Below the pieces are notes generated by a model. That model had not been told where the DNA came from and made no database searches. It saw only the letters and a program-made list of their open reading frames with translations. From the NCBI GenBank assembly GCA_000799755.1, contig JUHI01000014.1, forward strand, positions 62,001 through 126,000: a DNA stretch of 64,000 bases. The letters are read 5' to 3'. How positions within the stretch are numbered: the stretch's first letter is position 1; each line of letters begins with the position of its first letter. Below, in pieces: positions 42,782 to 51,472 of the stretch. Made by a program: the position numbers and the translations under genes. This DNA comes from Martinezella tropici (GTDB lineage: Bacteria; Pseudomonadota; Alphaproteobacteria; Rhizobiales; Rhizobiaceae).

Positions 42782-43549
42782 GTGAAGATCGATCTGAATT
42801 CCGACATGGGCGAAGGCTTTGGCCCCTATCGGCTATGCGATGACGAAGCGATGATGAAGATCGTGTCGTCGGCCAACATCGCCTGCGGCTTTCATGGCGG
42901 TGACCCGGAGACGATGGCGCGCATGGTGCGTCTCGCGAAGGAGAACGGCGTGGGTATCGGCGCGCATCCAGGCTTGCCGGACCGGTCCGGCTTCGGCCGG
43001 CGCGAGATGCCGTTCCAGCCGGACGAGCTTCGGCAGCAGATGCTTTATCAGCTCGGCGCGCTCATCGCGATCGCCCGGAGCGAGGGCATGACTGTCGGAC
43101 ATTTCAGCTTTCATGCGGCCATGGGCAATATGGTCAACCGCGATGCAGCGCTTGCCGATCTGATGATGAATGCCATTTCTACCGTCGATCCGCGTCTGGT
43201 CGTCTTCGTGACATCGGGCAGTGAAATCGAAAAGGCGGCAAGGCGCGCGAAACTGAAGACGCTGGCGCTGTTTCTGGCCGATCGTGCCTATGATGCCGAC
43301 GGCAGGCTCGTCACCCGCGGTCTGCCGGGCGCGCTGGTCAAGGACGAGGTTGCGGTCCGCAAACGGGTGCGTCGCTTTCTGACGGATGGGACCGTCGAGG
43401 CGATCGATGGCAGCACGCTTGAAATGCCAGCCCGATCCATCCTCGTTCACAGCGATACGCCCGGTTCACTTGAGCTTGCCCGCATCGTCCGCAGCGAAAT
43501 CGAGGCTTCCGGCGCGACGCTAGCGCCTGCAACCGAGCTTGCATCCTGA
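42782..43549 (+). CDS. pxpA: 5-oxoprolinase subunit PxpA (LamB/YcsF family)
   Basis: 255 residues, GTG start with a strong GAGGAGGAAG upstream. The family opening is MKIDLNSDMGEGFGPYRLCDDEAMM, followed by SSANIACGFHGGDP (about 30-43), GAHPGLPDRSGFGRR (about 60-74), HFSFHAAMGNMVNRDAALAD (about 106-125, where most members read VKPHGALYN) and SILVHSDTPGS (about 220). The departure from VKPHGALYN is notable because that loop is strongly conserved in PxpA. It may reflect a substrate other than 5-oxoproline. Confidence 0.85.
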   Translation: MKIDLNSDMGEGFGPYRLCDDEAMMKIVSSANIACGFHGGDPETMARMVRLAKENGVGIGAHPGLPDRSGFGRREMPFQPDELRQQMLYQLGALIAIARSEGMTVGHFSFHAAMGNMVNRDAALADLMMNAISTVDPRLVVFVTSGSEIEKAARRAKLKTLALFLADRAYDADGRLVTRGLPGALVKDEVAVRKRVRRFLTDGTVEAIDGSTLEMPARSILVHSDTPGSLELARIVRSEIEASGATLAPATELAS

Positions 43550-43595
43550 TCGCTTCTAGCCGTCAAGTTTTCAATTTCAGCGAAAGATCACATCA

Positions 43596-44801
43596 ATGCC
43601 TTCGACAGCTGACCGTCTCAAAAATGTTTCCATCTCCGCCTCCGCCGCCATGACCCAACGCGCCCGCGAACTGGCCGCCAAGGGCATCAAGGTTGTGAGC
43701 CTCTCCTCCGGGGAGCCGGATTTCCCGACCCCCGCCCATGCGATCGAGGCAGCACATGCCGCCGCACTTGGCGGCGACACCAAATATCCGCCGATGGATG
43801 GCACGCCAGCGCTGAAGGCGGCGATCAGCCGAAAATTCAAGCGTGACAACAATCTCGACTACGATGCAGGCCAGATCGTCGTTTCCGGCGGCGGCAAGCA
43901 GGTGATCTTCAATGCGATGCTCGCCACCTGCAATCCGGGCGACGAGGTCATCATTCCCACGCCGTCGTGGGTCAGCTACGCCGACATCGTCAAGTTTGCC
44001 GGCGGTGTTCCGGTCGCTGTCCCCTGCTTCGAGCAGGCCGGGTTCAAGTTGCGTCCGGAGGACCTCGAGGCGGCGATCACGCCGCGCACCAAATGGCTTC
44101 TCCTGAATTTCCCGAACAATCCGACGGGTGCCGCCTGCTCGCGTGCCGAAATGGCCGCGATCGCCGAGGTCATGCTGCGCCATCCGGATGTCTGGATACT
44201 TACCGACGATATCTACGAGCACCTCGTTTATGACGGGTTCGAATTCTGCACGATCGCCGATGCCGAACCAAGGCTCTACGAGCGGGTCCTGACGATGAAC
44301 GGCGTCTCGAAAGCCTATGCCATGACCGGCTGGCGCCTGGGATATTGCGCCAGCGGATCGAAGGAATTGATTGCCGCGATCAGCAACGTCAACGGCCAGA
44401 ACAGCGGCGGCATCGCAACCGTCACGCAGGCAGCGGCGATCGCAGCGCTGGACGGACCGCAGTATCTCCTGGCCGAACGGGCGGCGATCTATAGGGAAAG
44501 ACGCGACTTCGTGCTCGATCAACTGTCAAAGGTCGAAGGGCTGCGCTGCCACAAGCCGGAAGGCGCCTTCTACATCTATCCCAACATGTCCGGCTTGATC
44601 GGCAAGACCACCAAGGGCGGACGCAAGATCGAGACGGACGTCGATTTCGTCATGGCGCTGGTCGATGAGCACCATGTCGCGACGGTGCAGGGCTCCGCTT
44701 ACGGTATGAGCCCATATTTCCGCATCTCCTATGCGACAAGCATGGAAAAGCTTGGCGAGGGCTGTGTCCGTATTGCCGAGTTCTGCCGCGATATGCGCTG
44801 A
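43596..44801 (+). CDS. PLP-dependent aminotransferase, class I (AspC-like)
   Basis: 401 residues, the length of alphaproteobacterial aspartate aminotransferases. PLP Schiff-base Lys239 is in NGVSKAYAMTGWRLGY; Asn175 (NFPNNPTG) and the Asp/Tyr of TDDIYEHLVYD bind the cofactor. It starts 46 bp after pxpA. In context it likely removes the amino group from the amino acid freed by the Pxp complex, giving a 2-oxo acid. The substrate could be glutamate or a substituted glutamate; sequence alone does not decide. Confidence 0.87.
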   Translation: MPSTADRLKNVSISASAAMTQRARELAAKGIKVVSLSSGEPDFPTPAHAIEAAHAAALGGDTKYPPMDGTPALKAAISRKFKRDNNLDYDAGQIVVSGGGKQVIFNAMLATCNPGDEVIIPTPSWVSYADIVKFAGGVPVAVPCFEQAGFKLRPEDLEAAITPRTKWLLLNFPNNPTGAACSRAEMAAIAEVMLRHPDVWILTDDIYEHLVYDGFEFCTIADAEPRLYERVLTMNGVSKAYAMTGWRLGYCASGSKELIAAISNVNGQNSGGIATVTQAAAIAALDGPQYLLAERAAIYRERRDFVLDQLSKVEGLRCHKPEGAFYIYPNMSGLIGKTTKGGRKIETDVDFVMALVDEHHVATVQGSAYGMSPYFRISYATSMEKLGEGCVRIAEFCRDMR

Positions 44802-44869
44802 GCGTTCATCCCGCCGCGCGCGCGGCCTGGCTTTCGGGGTCGCAGGCCATTGGCGTCTGCCTCCAAGCT

Positions 44870-45775
44870 TTAGACCTTCAACTGCTCGGTCAGCTCGACG
44901 AGGATGTCCTTGACGGCAAATGCGGGCTCCGACAGCGAGTTCTGATCGGACGTGCAAAGCGACAGCGTTTCCTCGATGCGCGGCGAGATCAGCCGGCAGA
45001 CGAGAGGTTCGCTCGATTCCGAGACGATACGGTCGGCAATCGCTTTCGGCATGATGGTCGCGCCAAGCCCGCTGCCGACGGCGCGTGCCAGCGTTCGCAC
45101 GATCTCCACTTCGGCCACGACTTTGAGATTGATGCGGCTGCGCGAGAAGGCGGCATCGACGGCCCGGCGCACGAAATTGTAAGCCGGCGGCAACAGCATC
45201 GGCATCCCATCAAGTGCGCTGACAGGTACGGGCTTCAGGTCTGGATCGATCGCGAAATTGCGATGAGCAACGAGGTAGAATTCCTCCCTCAGGATCGGCT
45301 CGAACCGCACGCCCTTGATCGGCCCCGTGCCGTGGATCAACGCCATTTCCAGTCGGCCGGTCATGATCATCTGGCTATAGGTCTGACCAACGCTCTCCGT
45401 CAGATGAAGCAGAATGCCCGGATGTCTCTTGCGTGTTTCGGCCAGGAGATCGACCGAAAGTGTGGCGGCGCTGCTGAAGGGCACGAGGCCGACCGAGACG
45501 CGTCCGGCAAGCGAATTGCCGGCGGCTGCCGCATCCGCCTGCGCCTGTTCCATCTGGCGCAGGATGATCTGCGCATGCCGATAGACGGCGTGTCCTGCGT
45601 CGGTCATGCTGACGCCCTGCTGGCTTCGGATCAGGAGCTTCTGGCCGAAATGTTCCTCGAGTGCGGCCAATTGCTGGCTCAGAGCCGGCTGGGCGAGATG
45701 CAGGATATCGGCGGCTCGCGTAATGCTGCCGCTGTCGACGATGGCAATGAAGGATTTGAAGCGTCTGATATCCAT
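44870..45775 (-). CDS. LysR-family regulator, Nac-like
   Basis: 301 residues from the ATG at 45775. The HTH at about 1-60 (MDIRRFKSFIAIVDSGSITRAADILHLAQPALSQQLAALEEHFGQKLLIRSQQGVSMTDAG) closely follows the Nac/Cbl subgroup. The effector domain runs from about 90 to 295. It converges on the aminotransferase and is divergent from the SDR-transporter operon across a 243-bp gap, so that operon is its first expected target. Nac-type proteins respond to nitrogen status or to amino-acid ligands, which suits a nitrogen-scavenging role. Confidence 0.82.
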   Translation of the reverse strand: MDIRRFKSFIAIVDSGSITRAADILHLAQPALSQQLAALEEHFGQKLLIRSQQGVSMTDAGHAVYRHAQIILRQMEQAQADAAAAGNSLAGRVSVGLVPFSSAATLSVDLLAETRKRHPGILLHLTESVGQTYSQMIMTGRLEMALIHGTGPIKGVRFEPILREEFYLVAHRNFAIDPDLKPVPVSALDGMPMLLPPAYNFVRRAVDAAFSRSRINLKVVAEVEIVRTLARAVGSGLGATIMPKAIADRIVSESSEPLVCRLISPRIEETLSLCTSDQNSLSEPAFAVKDILVELTEQLKV

Positions 45776-46018
45776 GGCATCGATTACTGTTCTGTCTTGG
45801 CGAGACATGTTTGCAGACGCGCATCTGTTTTGCAACGCGCGCCGATGTGGGAACGCCATGCGGATCGCTGCAAAAGTGGCGCGATGCCCCTCGGCCGAGG
45901 CCGGTTCGCTTGCAGTCGGCCCATCTCCATAAAACTTGCTTATTACTCCAAAAGTAATCGGTCTTAGGCAAGGAGTTGAAGCTCCGCTAATGTCCACACC
46001 AACAAAAAGGGGATCAGA

Positions 46019-46798
46019 ATGCCATTCTCCGATTATAAAACCGCGCTGGTCACAGGCGCTTCCTCCGGTATCGGCGCCGCGGTGGTGGAGCGGCTTTGCC
46101 GCGAGGGTATCGAGGTGCATGCGATCGCTCGCAGCGCCGGTGCCCTGCAGGAACTGGCCGAGCGCACGGGATGCATCGTCCACGTCATCGATGTGACGGA
46201 TCGTGCCGCAATCGCCGATCTTGCGAACCGGGTTCAGTTCGACATTTTGGTCAACAATGCTGGCGTCGACCGGCCGAAGAAATTCCTTCAGGCTGATGAA
46301 GAAGACATCGATCTCCTCATCGATGTCAATCTTCGCGCTGTGCTGCACATCTGCCGTCTGGTCGTGCCGGGAATGGTTGCTCGCGACCGCGGGCATGTCG
46401 TCAACATCTCCTCGATTGCCGGCAATTACAATTTCGGCGGCAATTCCACCTATCATGCCGTCAAGGCCGGCGTCGCCATGCTGTCGAACCAGCTGCGCAT
46501 CGACGCATTCGGCAAGCGGGTCCGCGTCACCGAAATCTGCCCCGGCCGCGTCGCGACCGATATCTTCAACCACGTTCATGGCGACGACCCCAGCGTGCGC
46601 GAGCGCTTCATCGACGGGTTCGAGCTGCCGCAGGCGGCCGATATCGCCGATGCGATCGCCTTTGCGATTTCAGCGCCGGTCGCAGTCAATATCGGTCATA
46701 TGGAGATCACCCCGACATTGCAGGTGATGGGTGGCCTGCAGACGGCAAAGCCCGAGACATCTGCCGCCATCTATGATGCGGAAGGTGCCAAGCAGTGA
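46019..46798 (+). CDS. Short-chain dehydrogenase/reductase
   Basis: 259 residues. Cofactor motif TGASSGIG (12-19); Ser132 (NISSIAG), Tyr145 and Lys149 (YHAVKAG). The overall pattern resembles the YdfG/3-hydroxy acid dehydrogenase group (SIAGNYNFGGNSTYHAVKAGV), which oxidises beta-hydroxy acids or serine/threonine derivatives. It is first in the operon with the amino acid importer and overlaps the first permease gene. It may oxidise a hydroxylated amino or keto acid. The exact substrate is unknown. Confidence 0.82.
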   Translation: MPFSDYKTALVTGASSGIGAAVVERLCREGIEVHAIARSAGALQELAERTGCIVHVIDVTDRAAIADLANRVQFDILVNNAGVDRPKKFLQADEEDIDLLIDVNLRAVLHICRLVVPGMVARDRGHVVNISSIAGNYNFGGNSTYHAVKAGVAMLSNQLRIDAFGKRVRVTEICPGRVATDIFNHVHGDDPSVRERFIDGFELPQAADIADAIAFAISAPVAVNIGHMEITPTLQVMGGLQTAKPETSAAIYDAEGAKQ

Positions 46799-47502
46799 GC
46801 GGGTTCGACCTGTCGGCCATCCTCAGAAATCCGGACTACGTTGCGATGCTCTTGCAGGGCGTCGAGATGACCTTCGTCATCTATATCTGCTCCTGGTTCC
46901 TTGCGATGACGCTGGCCATCCTGCTTTTTGCCCTGCGGGTCTCGCCGCTTCGCATCGGCGAGCCGATCGTGAAGGCCTACGTCTCCTATCACCGCAACGT
47001 GCCGACGCTGGTGCAGCTGATGTTCTGGTATTTCGGGATCTATACGCTGATGCCGCAAGGCGTCACCGACTGGCTTGCCGATCACAATGCCGAGGCGATC
47101 TTTGCCATCATAGGTCTTGGGTTGTGCCAGGCCGCCTATTTCAGCGAGGATTTGCGCTCAGGCCTGCGGTCAGTCAGCCCAGGACAAATGGAAGCCGCCA
47201 AGGCGCTCGGGCATGGCTACATCTCGGCCATGCGTTTTGTCATCATGCCCCAGGGCGTGCGCAATGCCCTGCCGCCGCTCATCAATCACAGCGTCTCCCT
47301 CTTCAAGAACAGCAGTCTCGCGATCGTCGTAGGTGCATCTGAACTTACGCATGCCGTCAAGGAAATCGACAATGTCAGTTTCCGCACTTTCGAGATCTAT
47401 CTGATCGGCACGGTCATCTATCTGTTCTTCTCCCTCATCATCATGGCTTTCGGCGCCTATATCTCCCAGCGCAGCGATCCGTTGCGGAAGGCGCGCGCAT
47501 GA
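46795..47502 (+). CDS. Polar amino acid ABC importer permease 1
   Basis: 235 residues, GTG start overlapping the SDR stop. HisM/GlnP-type permease of about five membrane segments. The family coupling motif is in EDLRSGLRSVSPGQMEAAKALGHGYISAMRFVIMPQGVRNALPPLINHSV. It overlaps the second permease gene by 4 bases, so both half-channels are made together. Confidence 0.88.
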   Translation: MSGFDLSAILRNPDYVAMLLQGVEMTFVIYICSWFLAMTLAILLFALRVSPLRIGEPIVKAYVSYHRNVPTLVQLMFWYFGIYTLMPQGVTDWLADHNAEAIFAIIGLGLCQAAYFSEDLRSGLRSVSPGQMEAAKALGHGYISAMRFVIMPQGVRNALPPLINHSVSLFKNSSLAIVVGASELTHAVKEIDNVSFRTFEIYLIGTVIYLFFSLIIMAFGAYISQRSDPLRKARA

Positions 47503-48257
47503 TCCAGGACATCATCAAGATCGTCCACGATTATTGGCTGCTGCTGCTGATCGGCCAGTATCCCAATGGCCCGCTGGGCGGCCTTGCCAATACGCTTATC
47601 CTTTCAGCGCTTGCCATCGCGCTCGCATTCCCTGTCAGCATATTGCTTGCTATGGCCCGCCTCTCCAAATGGGCGGTGCTCAGATGGCCGGCAACCGGCC
47701 TCGTCTACATCACGCGTGGCGTTCCGCTTCTGATGCTGATCCTGTGGTGCTATTTCATCGTTCCGCTGTGGACGGGGGCGGATGTCCCGAGCTTCCTTAT
47801 CATGCTGGTCACGCTTGTGATCTACGAGGGCGCGTTCTTGAGCGAGGTCGTGCGGGCCGGCATCGTTTCGCTCGGGCAAGGGCAGATGGATGCCGCAAGA
47901 GCGCTTGGCCACAGTTACATCGGCGCGATGCGCTTCGTGATCCTGCCGCAGGCGCTCTACAACATGATCCCGAGCATGATCTCGACCTTCGTCTCGACGA
48001 TCAAGGACACGACGCTTGGCTACATCATCAACGTGCCCGATCTGACTTTCGCGGCAAGCCAGGTGAACAACCAGCTGCTGTCGCAACCCTTCCAAGTCTT
48101 CTTCATCCTCGCCGTTGTCTACTATGTGCTCTGCTGGAGCCTGACCCATGTCGCAAACAGCGTCGAACGGCGAATTGCCCGACGGCGAGCCGGGCCACGG
48201 AAGATACGCCTGCGTAGCGATGTCGTTCCCTTAAAAGCATTCACGGAGCAGCTATGA
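47499..48257 (+). CDS. Polar amino acid ABC importer permease 2
   Basis: 252 residues. The same family as its upstream neighbour: GLANTLILSALAIALAFPVSILLAMARLS at the start and EVVRAGIVSLGQGQMDAARALGHSYIGAMRFVILPQALYNMIPSMISTFVS as the coupling region. It overlaps the ATPase gene (ATGA at 48254). The basic C-terminal tail (RRIARRRAGPRKIRLRSD) is cytoplasmic. Confidence 0.88.
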   Translation: MIQDIIKIVHDYWLLLLIGQYPNGPLGGLANTLILSALAIALAFPVSILLAMARLSKWAVLRWPATGLVYITRGVPLLMLILWCYFIVPLWTGADVPSFLIMLVTLVIYEGAFLSEVVRAGIVSLGQGQMDAARALGHSYIGAMRFVILPQALYNMIPSMISTFVSTIKDTTLGYIINVPDLTFAASQVNNQLLSQPFQVFFILAVVYYVLCWSLTHVANSVERRIARRRAGPRKIRLRSDVVPLKAFTEQL

Positions 48258-49024
48258 GCACCCCAGTTTCCGCACCGCAGGACGGCGCTCGAGAGATCCG
48301 TCTTCACGAGGTCTGCAAAAGCTATGGCCATTACCAGGTATTGAACAACATCAACGCCGATGTCAGCCGCGGCGAAGTCGTCGTCATTTGCGGACCGTCC
48401 GGCTCCGGCAAGTCGACGCTGATCCGCACGATCAACCGCCTGGAAGAGATCAATAGCGGTTCGATAGACTTCGAGGGAAAAAATATTCATGCCGCGATGG
48501 GTGCTGCCGAGCTCAATCGGCTGCGCAGCCGCATCGGTTTCGTCTTTCAGAATTTCAACCTGTTTCCTCATCTCTCCGTGGTCGACAACGTTTCCATGTC
48601 GCCGATCCGGGTCAAGGGCGTGCCGGCGAAAGTGGCGCGCGACAAGGCGCTCGCATTGCTGGATCGCGTTGGTCTTGCCGACAAGGCCAACGCCTATCCG
48701 GGCCAGCTTTCAGGCGGCCAGCAGCAGCGCGTCGCCATTGCCCGCGCACTCGCAATGGAGCCGCCGGTCATGCTTTTCGACGAGCCGACGAGTGCGCTTG
48801 ATCCCGAGATGGTCGGCGAAGTGTTGAGTGTTATGAAAAGCCTGGCGGCCGAGGGGATGACCATGCTCTGCGTCACCCATGAAATGGGCTTTGCTCGCGA
48901 CGTGGCAGATCGGATCTGGTTCATCGATGCCGGAGAGATCCTGGAGACCGCGCCTCCCGAGGAGTTCTTCAAGAGCCCTCGCCATCCCAGGGCGCAGCGC
49001 TTTCTTTCGGATCTGCGCCATTAG
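48254..49024 (+). CDS. Polar amino acid ABC importer ATPase
   Basis: 256 residues of the GlnQ/HisP type. Walker A is GPSGSGKSTL, the Q-loop is GFVFQNFNLFPHL, the signature is LSGGQQQRVAIARAL, Walker B is VMLFDEPTSALDPEM, and the H-loop is VTHEM. It drives the two-permease channel upstream. Confidence 0.92.
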   Translation: MSTPVSAPQDGAREIRLHEVCKSYGHYQVLNNINADVSRGEVVVICGPSGSGKSTLIRTINRLEEINSGSIDFEGKNIHAAMGAAELNRLRSRIGFVFQNFNLFPHLSVVDNVSMSPIRVKGVPAKVARDKALALLDRVGLADKANAYPGQLSGGQQQRVAIARALAMEPPVMLFDEPTSALDPEMVGEVLSVMKSLAAEGMTMLCVTHEMGFARDVADRIWFIDAGEILETAPPEEFFKSPRHPRAQRFLSDLRH

Positions 49025-49055
49025 GCATCTGAAATCAATAACAAGGAGAACAGCA

Positions 49056-49892
49056 ATGAACTGGAAATGCTTCACCGTGACATTGGCGCTTTCCGGCGTC
49101 GCCATTGCCTTGCCGGCCAAGGCAGATCAGCTCGACACCATCATGTCGGCAAAGACGCTTCGCTGCGCGACCTATGCCGACGTGCCGCCATTTGCCTCGC
49201 CTGACCCGAAAACCCGGGAAATGGTCGGTTTCGATGTCGATCTCTGCAAGGCGATTGCAGACGAACTGGGTGTAAAGGCCGAGATCAAGCCTATCTCGGT
49301 CGAGGCGCGAGTTCCCGAAGTGAAGCTGGGCCGTGTCGATATAACGGTCGCCAACCTTGCCTATACGCTGAGCCGCGCCGAGCAGATCCAGTTCAGCGAC
49401 CCCTATTACATCGCCAAGGAAATGCTCATCGTTCCCGCCGATGACGCCGGCAAGACGAAGGCCGATTTCGAGGGCAAGCGTCTCGCATCGACCAAGGGTT
49501 CGACTTCGGAACTGGCAATCAAACTCAACAAGTCCGACCCGTTGACCTTCCAGGATACCGGGTCTGCCTATCTCGCCGTTCAACAGGGCAAGGCGCGCGG
49601 CCTCGTCGCCAACACGATGACAACGACGCTGCTCGTCAACGAATCCAAGACCAAGGGCAAGCCGATGCGCATGATCGACGAACCTTTGCTCCTGGAGCCT
49701 GTCGGGATCGGCATGCAAAAGGATCAGCCGGCGCTGACCGCAAAGATCAACGCGATCCTCCACAAGCTCGACGGTGATGGCGAGATCAACAAGATCTGGG
49801 AGAAATGGCTCGGGGCCAATACCGAGTACAAGATGACACGCACCGAAAAGGTCGTACCGATTACCGAACTGAAATTTGATCCGATCCCCTGA
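49056..49892 (+). CDS. Polar amino acid ABC importer binding protein
   Basis: 278 residues; ATG at 49056 with AAGGAG 8 bases upstream. Signal peptide to about residue 23 (LALSGVAIALPAKA). SBP family 3 pattern: TLRCATYADVPPFASPDPKTREMVGFDVDLCKAIADELG, the ligand-site RVDITVANLAYTLSRAEQIQFSDPY, and SLNKIWEKWLG-like DGEINKIWEKWLGANTEYKM at the end. The usual arginine that grips the amino-acid carboxylate would be in the YTLSRAEQ segment. The ligand is inferred to be a glutamate-like or lactam compound from the operon. Confidence 0.87.
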   Translation: MNWKCFTVTLALSGVAIALPAKADQLDTIMSAKTLRCATYADVPPFASPDPKTREMVGFDVDLCKAIADELGVKAEIKPISVEARVPEVKLGRVDITVANLAYTLSRAEQIQFSDPYYIAKEMLIVPADDAGKTKADFEGKRLASTKGSTSELAIKLNKSDPLTFQDTGSAYLAVQQGKARGLVANTMTTTLLVNESKTKGKPMRMIDEPLLLEPVGIGMQKDQPALTAKINAILHKLDGDGEINKIWEKWLGANTEYKMTRTEKVVPITELKFDPIP

Positions 49893-49989
49893 CGAAGGCT
49901 CGCTTAGCCGGTCAGTTATCCATCCGAAAATTGTCATCGATTAGAGGCGGTGGGCGCGCCCGCCGCCGGCTTAACCATGGGAGGTTTCC

Positions 49990-50664
49990 GTGACCCACAT
50001 CAAAGATATTGCCAAGCGCCCGAGCATGGCCGACATCGACGCGCTCGCTAAATTCTCGCCAGCAACGATCCATGAGGCTCAAGGTCGCCGTGGCGCGTTG
50101 TCCTCGCGGCTGAAGCCCGTAGACTACCGAATGAAGCTCTGCGGCCCGGCGTTCACGGTGAAATGCGCGCCGCGTGACAACATCATGCTGCAGCTTGCGA
50201 TCAACTACGCCAAACCCGGTGATATCATCGTCGTTTCCGCAGGGGAGTATGAGGAAGCCGGCTCGTTCGGTGATGTGCTCGCCAATGCCTGCCTTGCCAA
50301 GGGCATTGGCGGCCTGGTGACCGATACAGGCGTGCGCGATACGCTGCAGCTGAGGGAGCTCGGATTTCCGGTCTTCTCGCTCAGCGTCTGCATCAAGGGC
50401 ACGGTCAAGGAAACGATCGCGACAATCAACGACCCGGTCATCGTCGGCGGCGAGATCATCAATCCCGGCGACATCGTCGTCGGCGACGCTGACGGGCTGG
50501 TCATCGTTCGTCAGGGGGAGGCGCAGGACGTTGCTCGCCTCTCAGAGGTTCGTGAAGAGGCCGAGGCTGGCTACATCGAAGCCTACAAGCAAGGCAAGTC
50601 AGTCATCGAAGTCAGCAAGCTCGAACCTGTGCTGAAGGCTAAAGGTCTCATCCTTGATATCTGA
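49990..50664 (+). CDS. RraA/HMG-aldolase family enzyme
   Basis: 224 residues, GTG start with GGAGG upstream. The metal-site and catalytic motif GGLVTDTGVRD has Arg116-Asp117, and the partner loop EEAGSFGDVLA (88-98) is intact. The C-terminal PGDIVVGDADGLVIV is typical of class II 4-hydroxy-4-methyl-2-oxoglutarate / 4-carboxy-4-hydroxy-2-oxoadipate aldolases rather than of the RNase E inhibitor. Such enzymes split 4-hydroxy-2-oxo diacids to pyruvate and a second oxo acid, and also decarboxylate oxaloacetate. It lies 97 bp after the importer and probably in the same unit. Confidence 0.8.
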   Translation: MTHIKDIAKRPSMADIDALAKFSPATIHEAQGRRGALSSRLKPVDYRMKLCGPAFTVKCAPRDNIMLQLAINYAKPGDIIVVSAGEYEEAGSFGDVLANACLAKGIGGLVTDTGVRDTLQLRELGFPVFSLSVCIKGTVKETIATINDPVIVGGEIINPGDIVVGDADGLVIVRQGEAQDVARLSEVREEAEAGYIEAYKQGKSVIEVSKLEPVLKAKGLILDI

Positions 50665-50876
50665 GCAACCGCTGTTTGGCCTCTTTACGGCCAGGAAACT
50701 CCGGCCCGAGCTGGCTCATAAACCTACGATGGTTCAATAAGTGGACAATTCTAGTTTGGGTTAGCTTAGTTTAACATGCGTACGTCACCGGCTCTGTGGC
50801 GGGGCCAACTCGCTGTCCGACCGACTTGAGGATGCAAGCTGCCCTCAAGAAGGACGACTTCCGCTGTCTGCTTCTT

Positions 50877-50905
50877 CCGAAAACGGAAATAATTTCCGTT
50901 TTCGG
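50877..50905. repeat. 29-bp perfect palindrome
   Basis: Two 14-bp arms (CCGAAAACGGAAAT / ATTTCCGTTTTCGG) surround a single A. No gene starts nearby and no T-run follows, so it is neither an obvious operator nor a terminator. It may be one copy of a dispersed palindromic (REP-type) element; no second copy was seen in this window. Confidence 0.6.
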
Positions 50906-50925
50906 CACGGCTTCGGTTTCTGCTT

Positions 50926-51472
50926 TCATCGCCAGTTGCGGTTTTGTGCCTGAATCCGCCCGCATCGTTTTTGAACGTTGCGGGAGATACGTTCGAGGAC
51001 TCTCGTCGGATCTCCCGCCATCGCAGCGATTTGCGGCGCTATGTCTTCACAGGTAGTGTTGATAGCCTCAACAAGCTCCTCCACCCGCCTGAGCGTCGGG
51101 AAGGTTGAGTGGTGCGCTTCCCAGGCTGGATCGTAGTCTAGCCTCCATTCGTCTTGGAAGGTTAAATGGATAACGGGGAGGGTTTCATGGAAAATAGTTG
51201 TCATCGACCCTCACCGAAGGTCGGCAGAAAGCCGAGGTCATCGTCATACACAGCCGGGCCCACTGGACCGTCCTAAGATCGCCAATCCCGATGCCGACAG
51301 CCCGCGCCACGATCAGCGCTTTCTCAAGCTGGCAATTCGGCTGGCCGGACTCGAGTTCGACGATGAAGCGTTCGCCCGTTCCGGCGCGGGCGGCAAGCTC
51401 GGCCCATGTCCAGCCGAAGCCTTTGCGTTTTCCCCGAACGGCGGCGCTGAACTTGCGTGCGGACCTGAACAT
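50926..51472 (-). pseudogene. HipB-like HTH gene with out-of-frame downstream remnant
   Basis: From 51472 leftward the frame gives WTWAELAARAGTGERFIVELESGQPNCQLEKALIVARAVGIGIGDL, a HipB/Y4mF-type antitoxin HTH of about 70 residues. The frame then continues only as an unlikely tail to 51185. A second frame (51204-50926) contains PTLRRVEELVEAINTTCEDIAPQIAAMAGDPTRVLERISRNVQKR, which could be the C-terminal helices of a HipA-type partner. No kinase core lies between them, so the toxin has been deleted. The HipA assignment is tentative. Confidence 0.45.

Noticed and set aside
44870..46579. 569-residue version of the LysR regulator
   Set aside because: The upstream part is antisense to the SDR gene at 46019 and has no LysR features; the domain begins at 45775.
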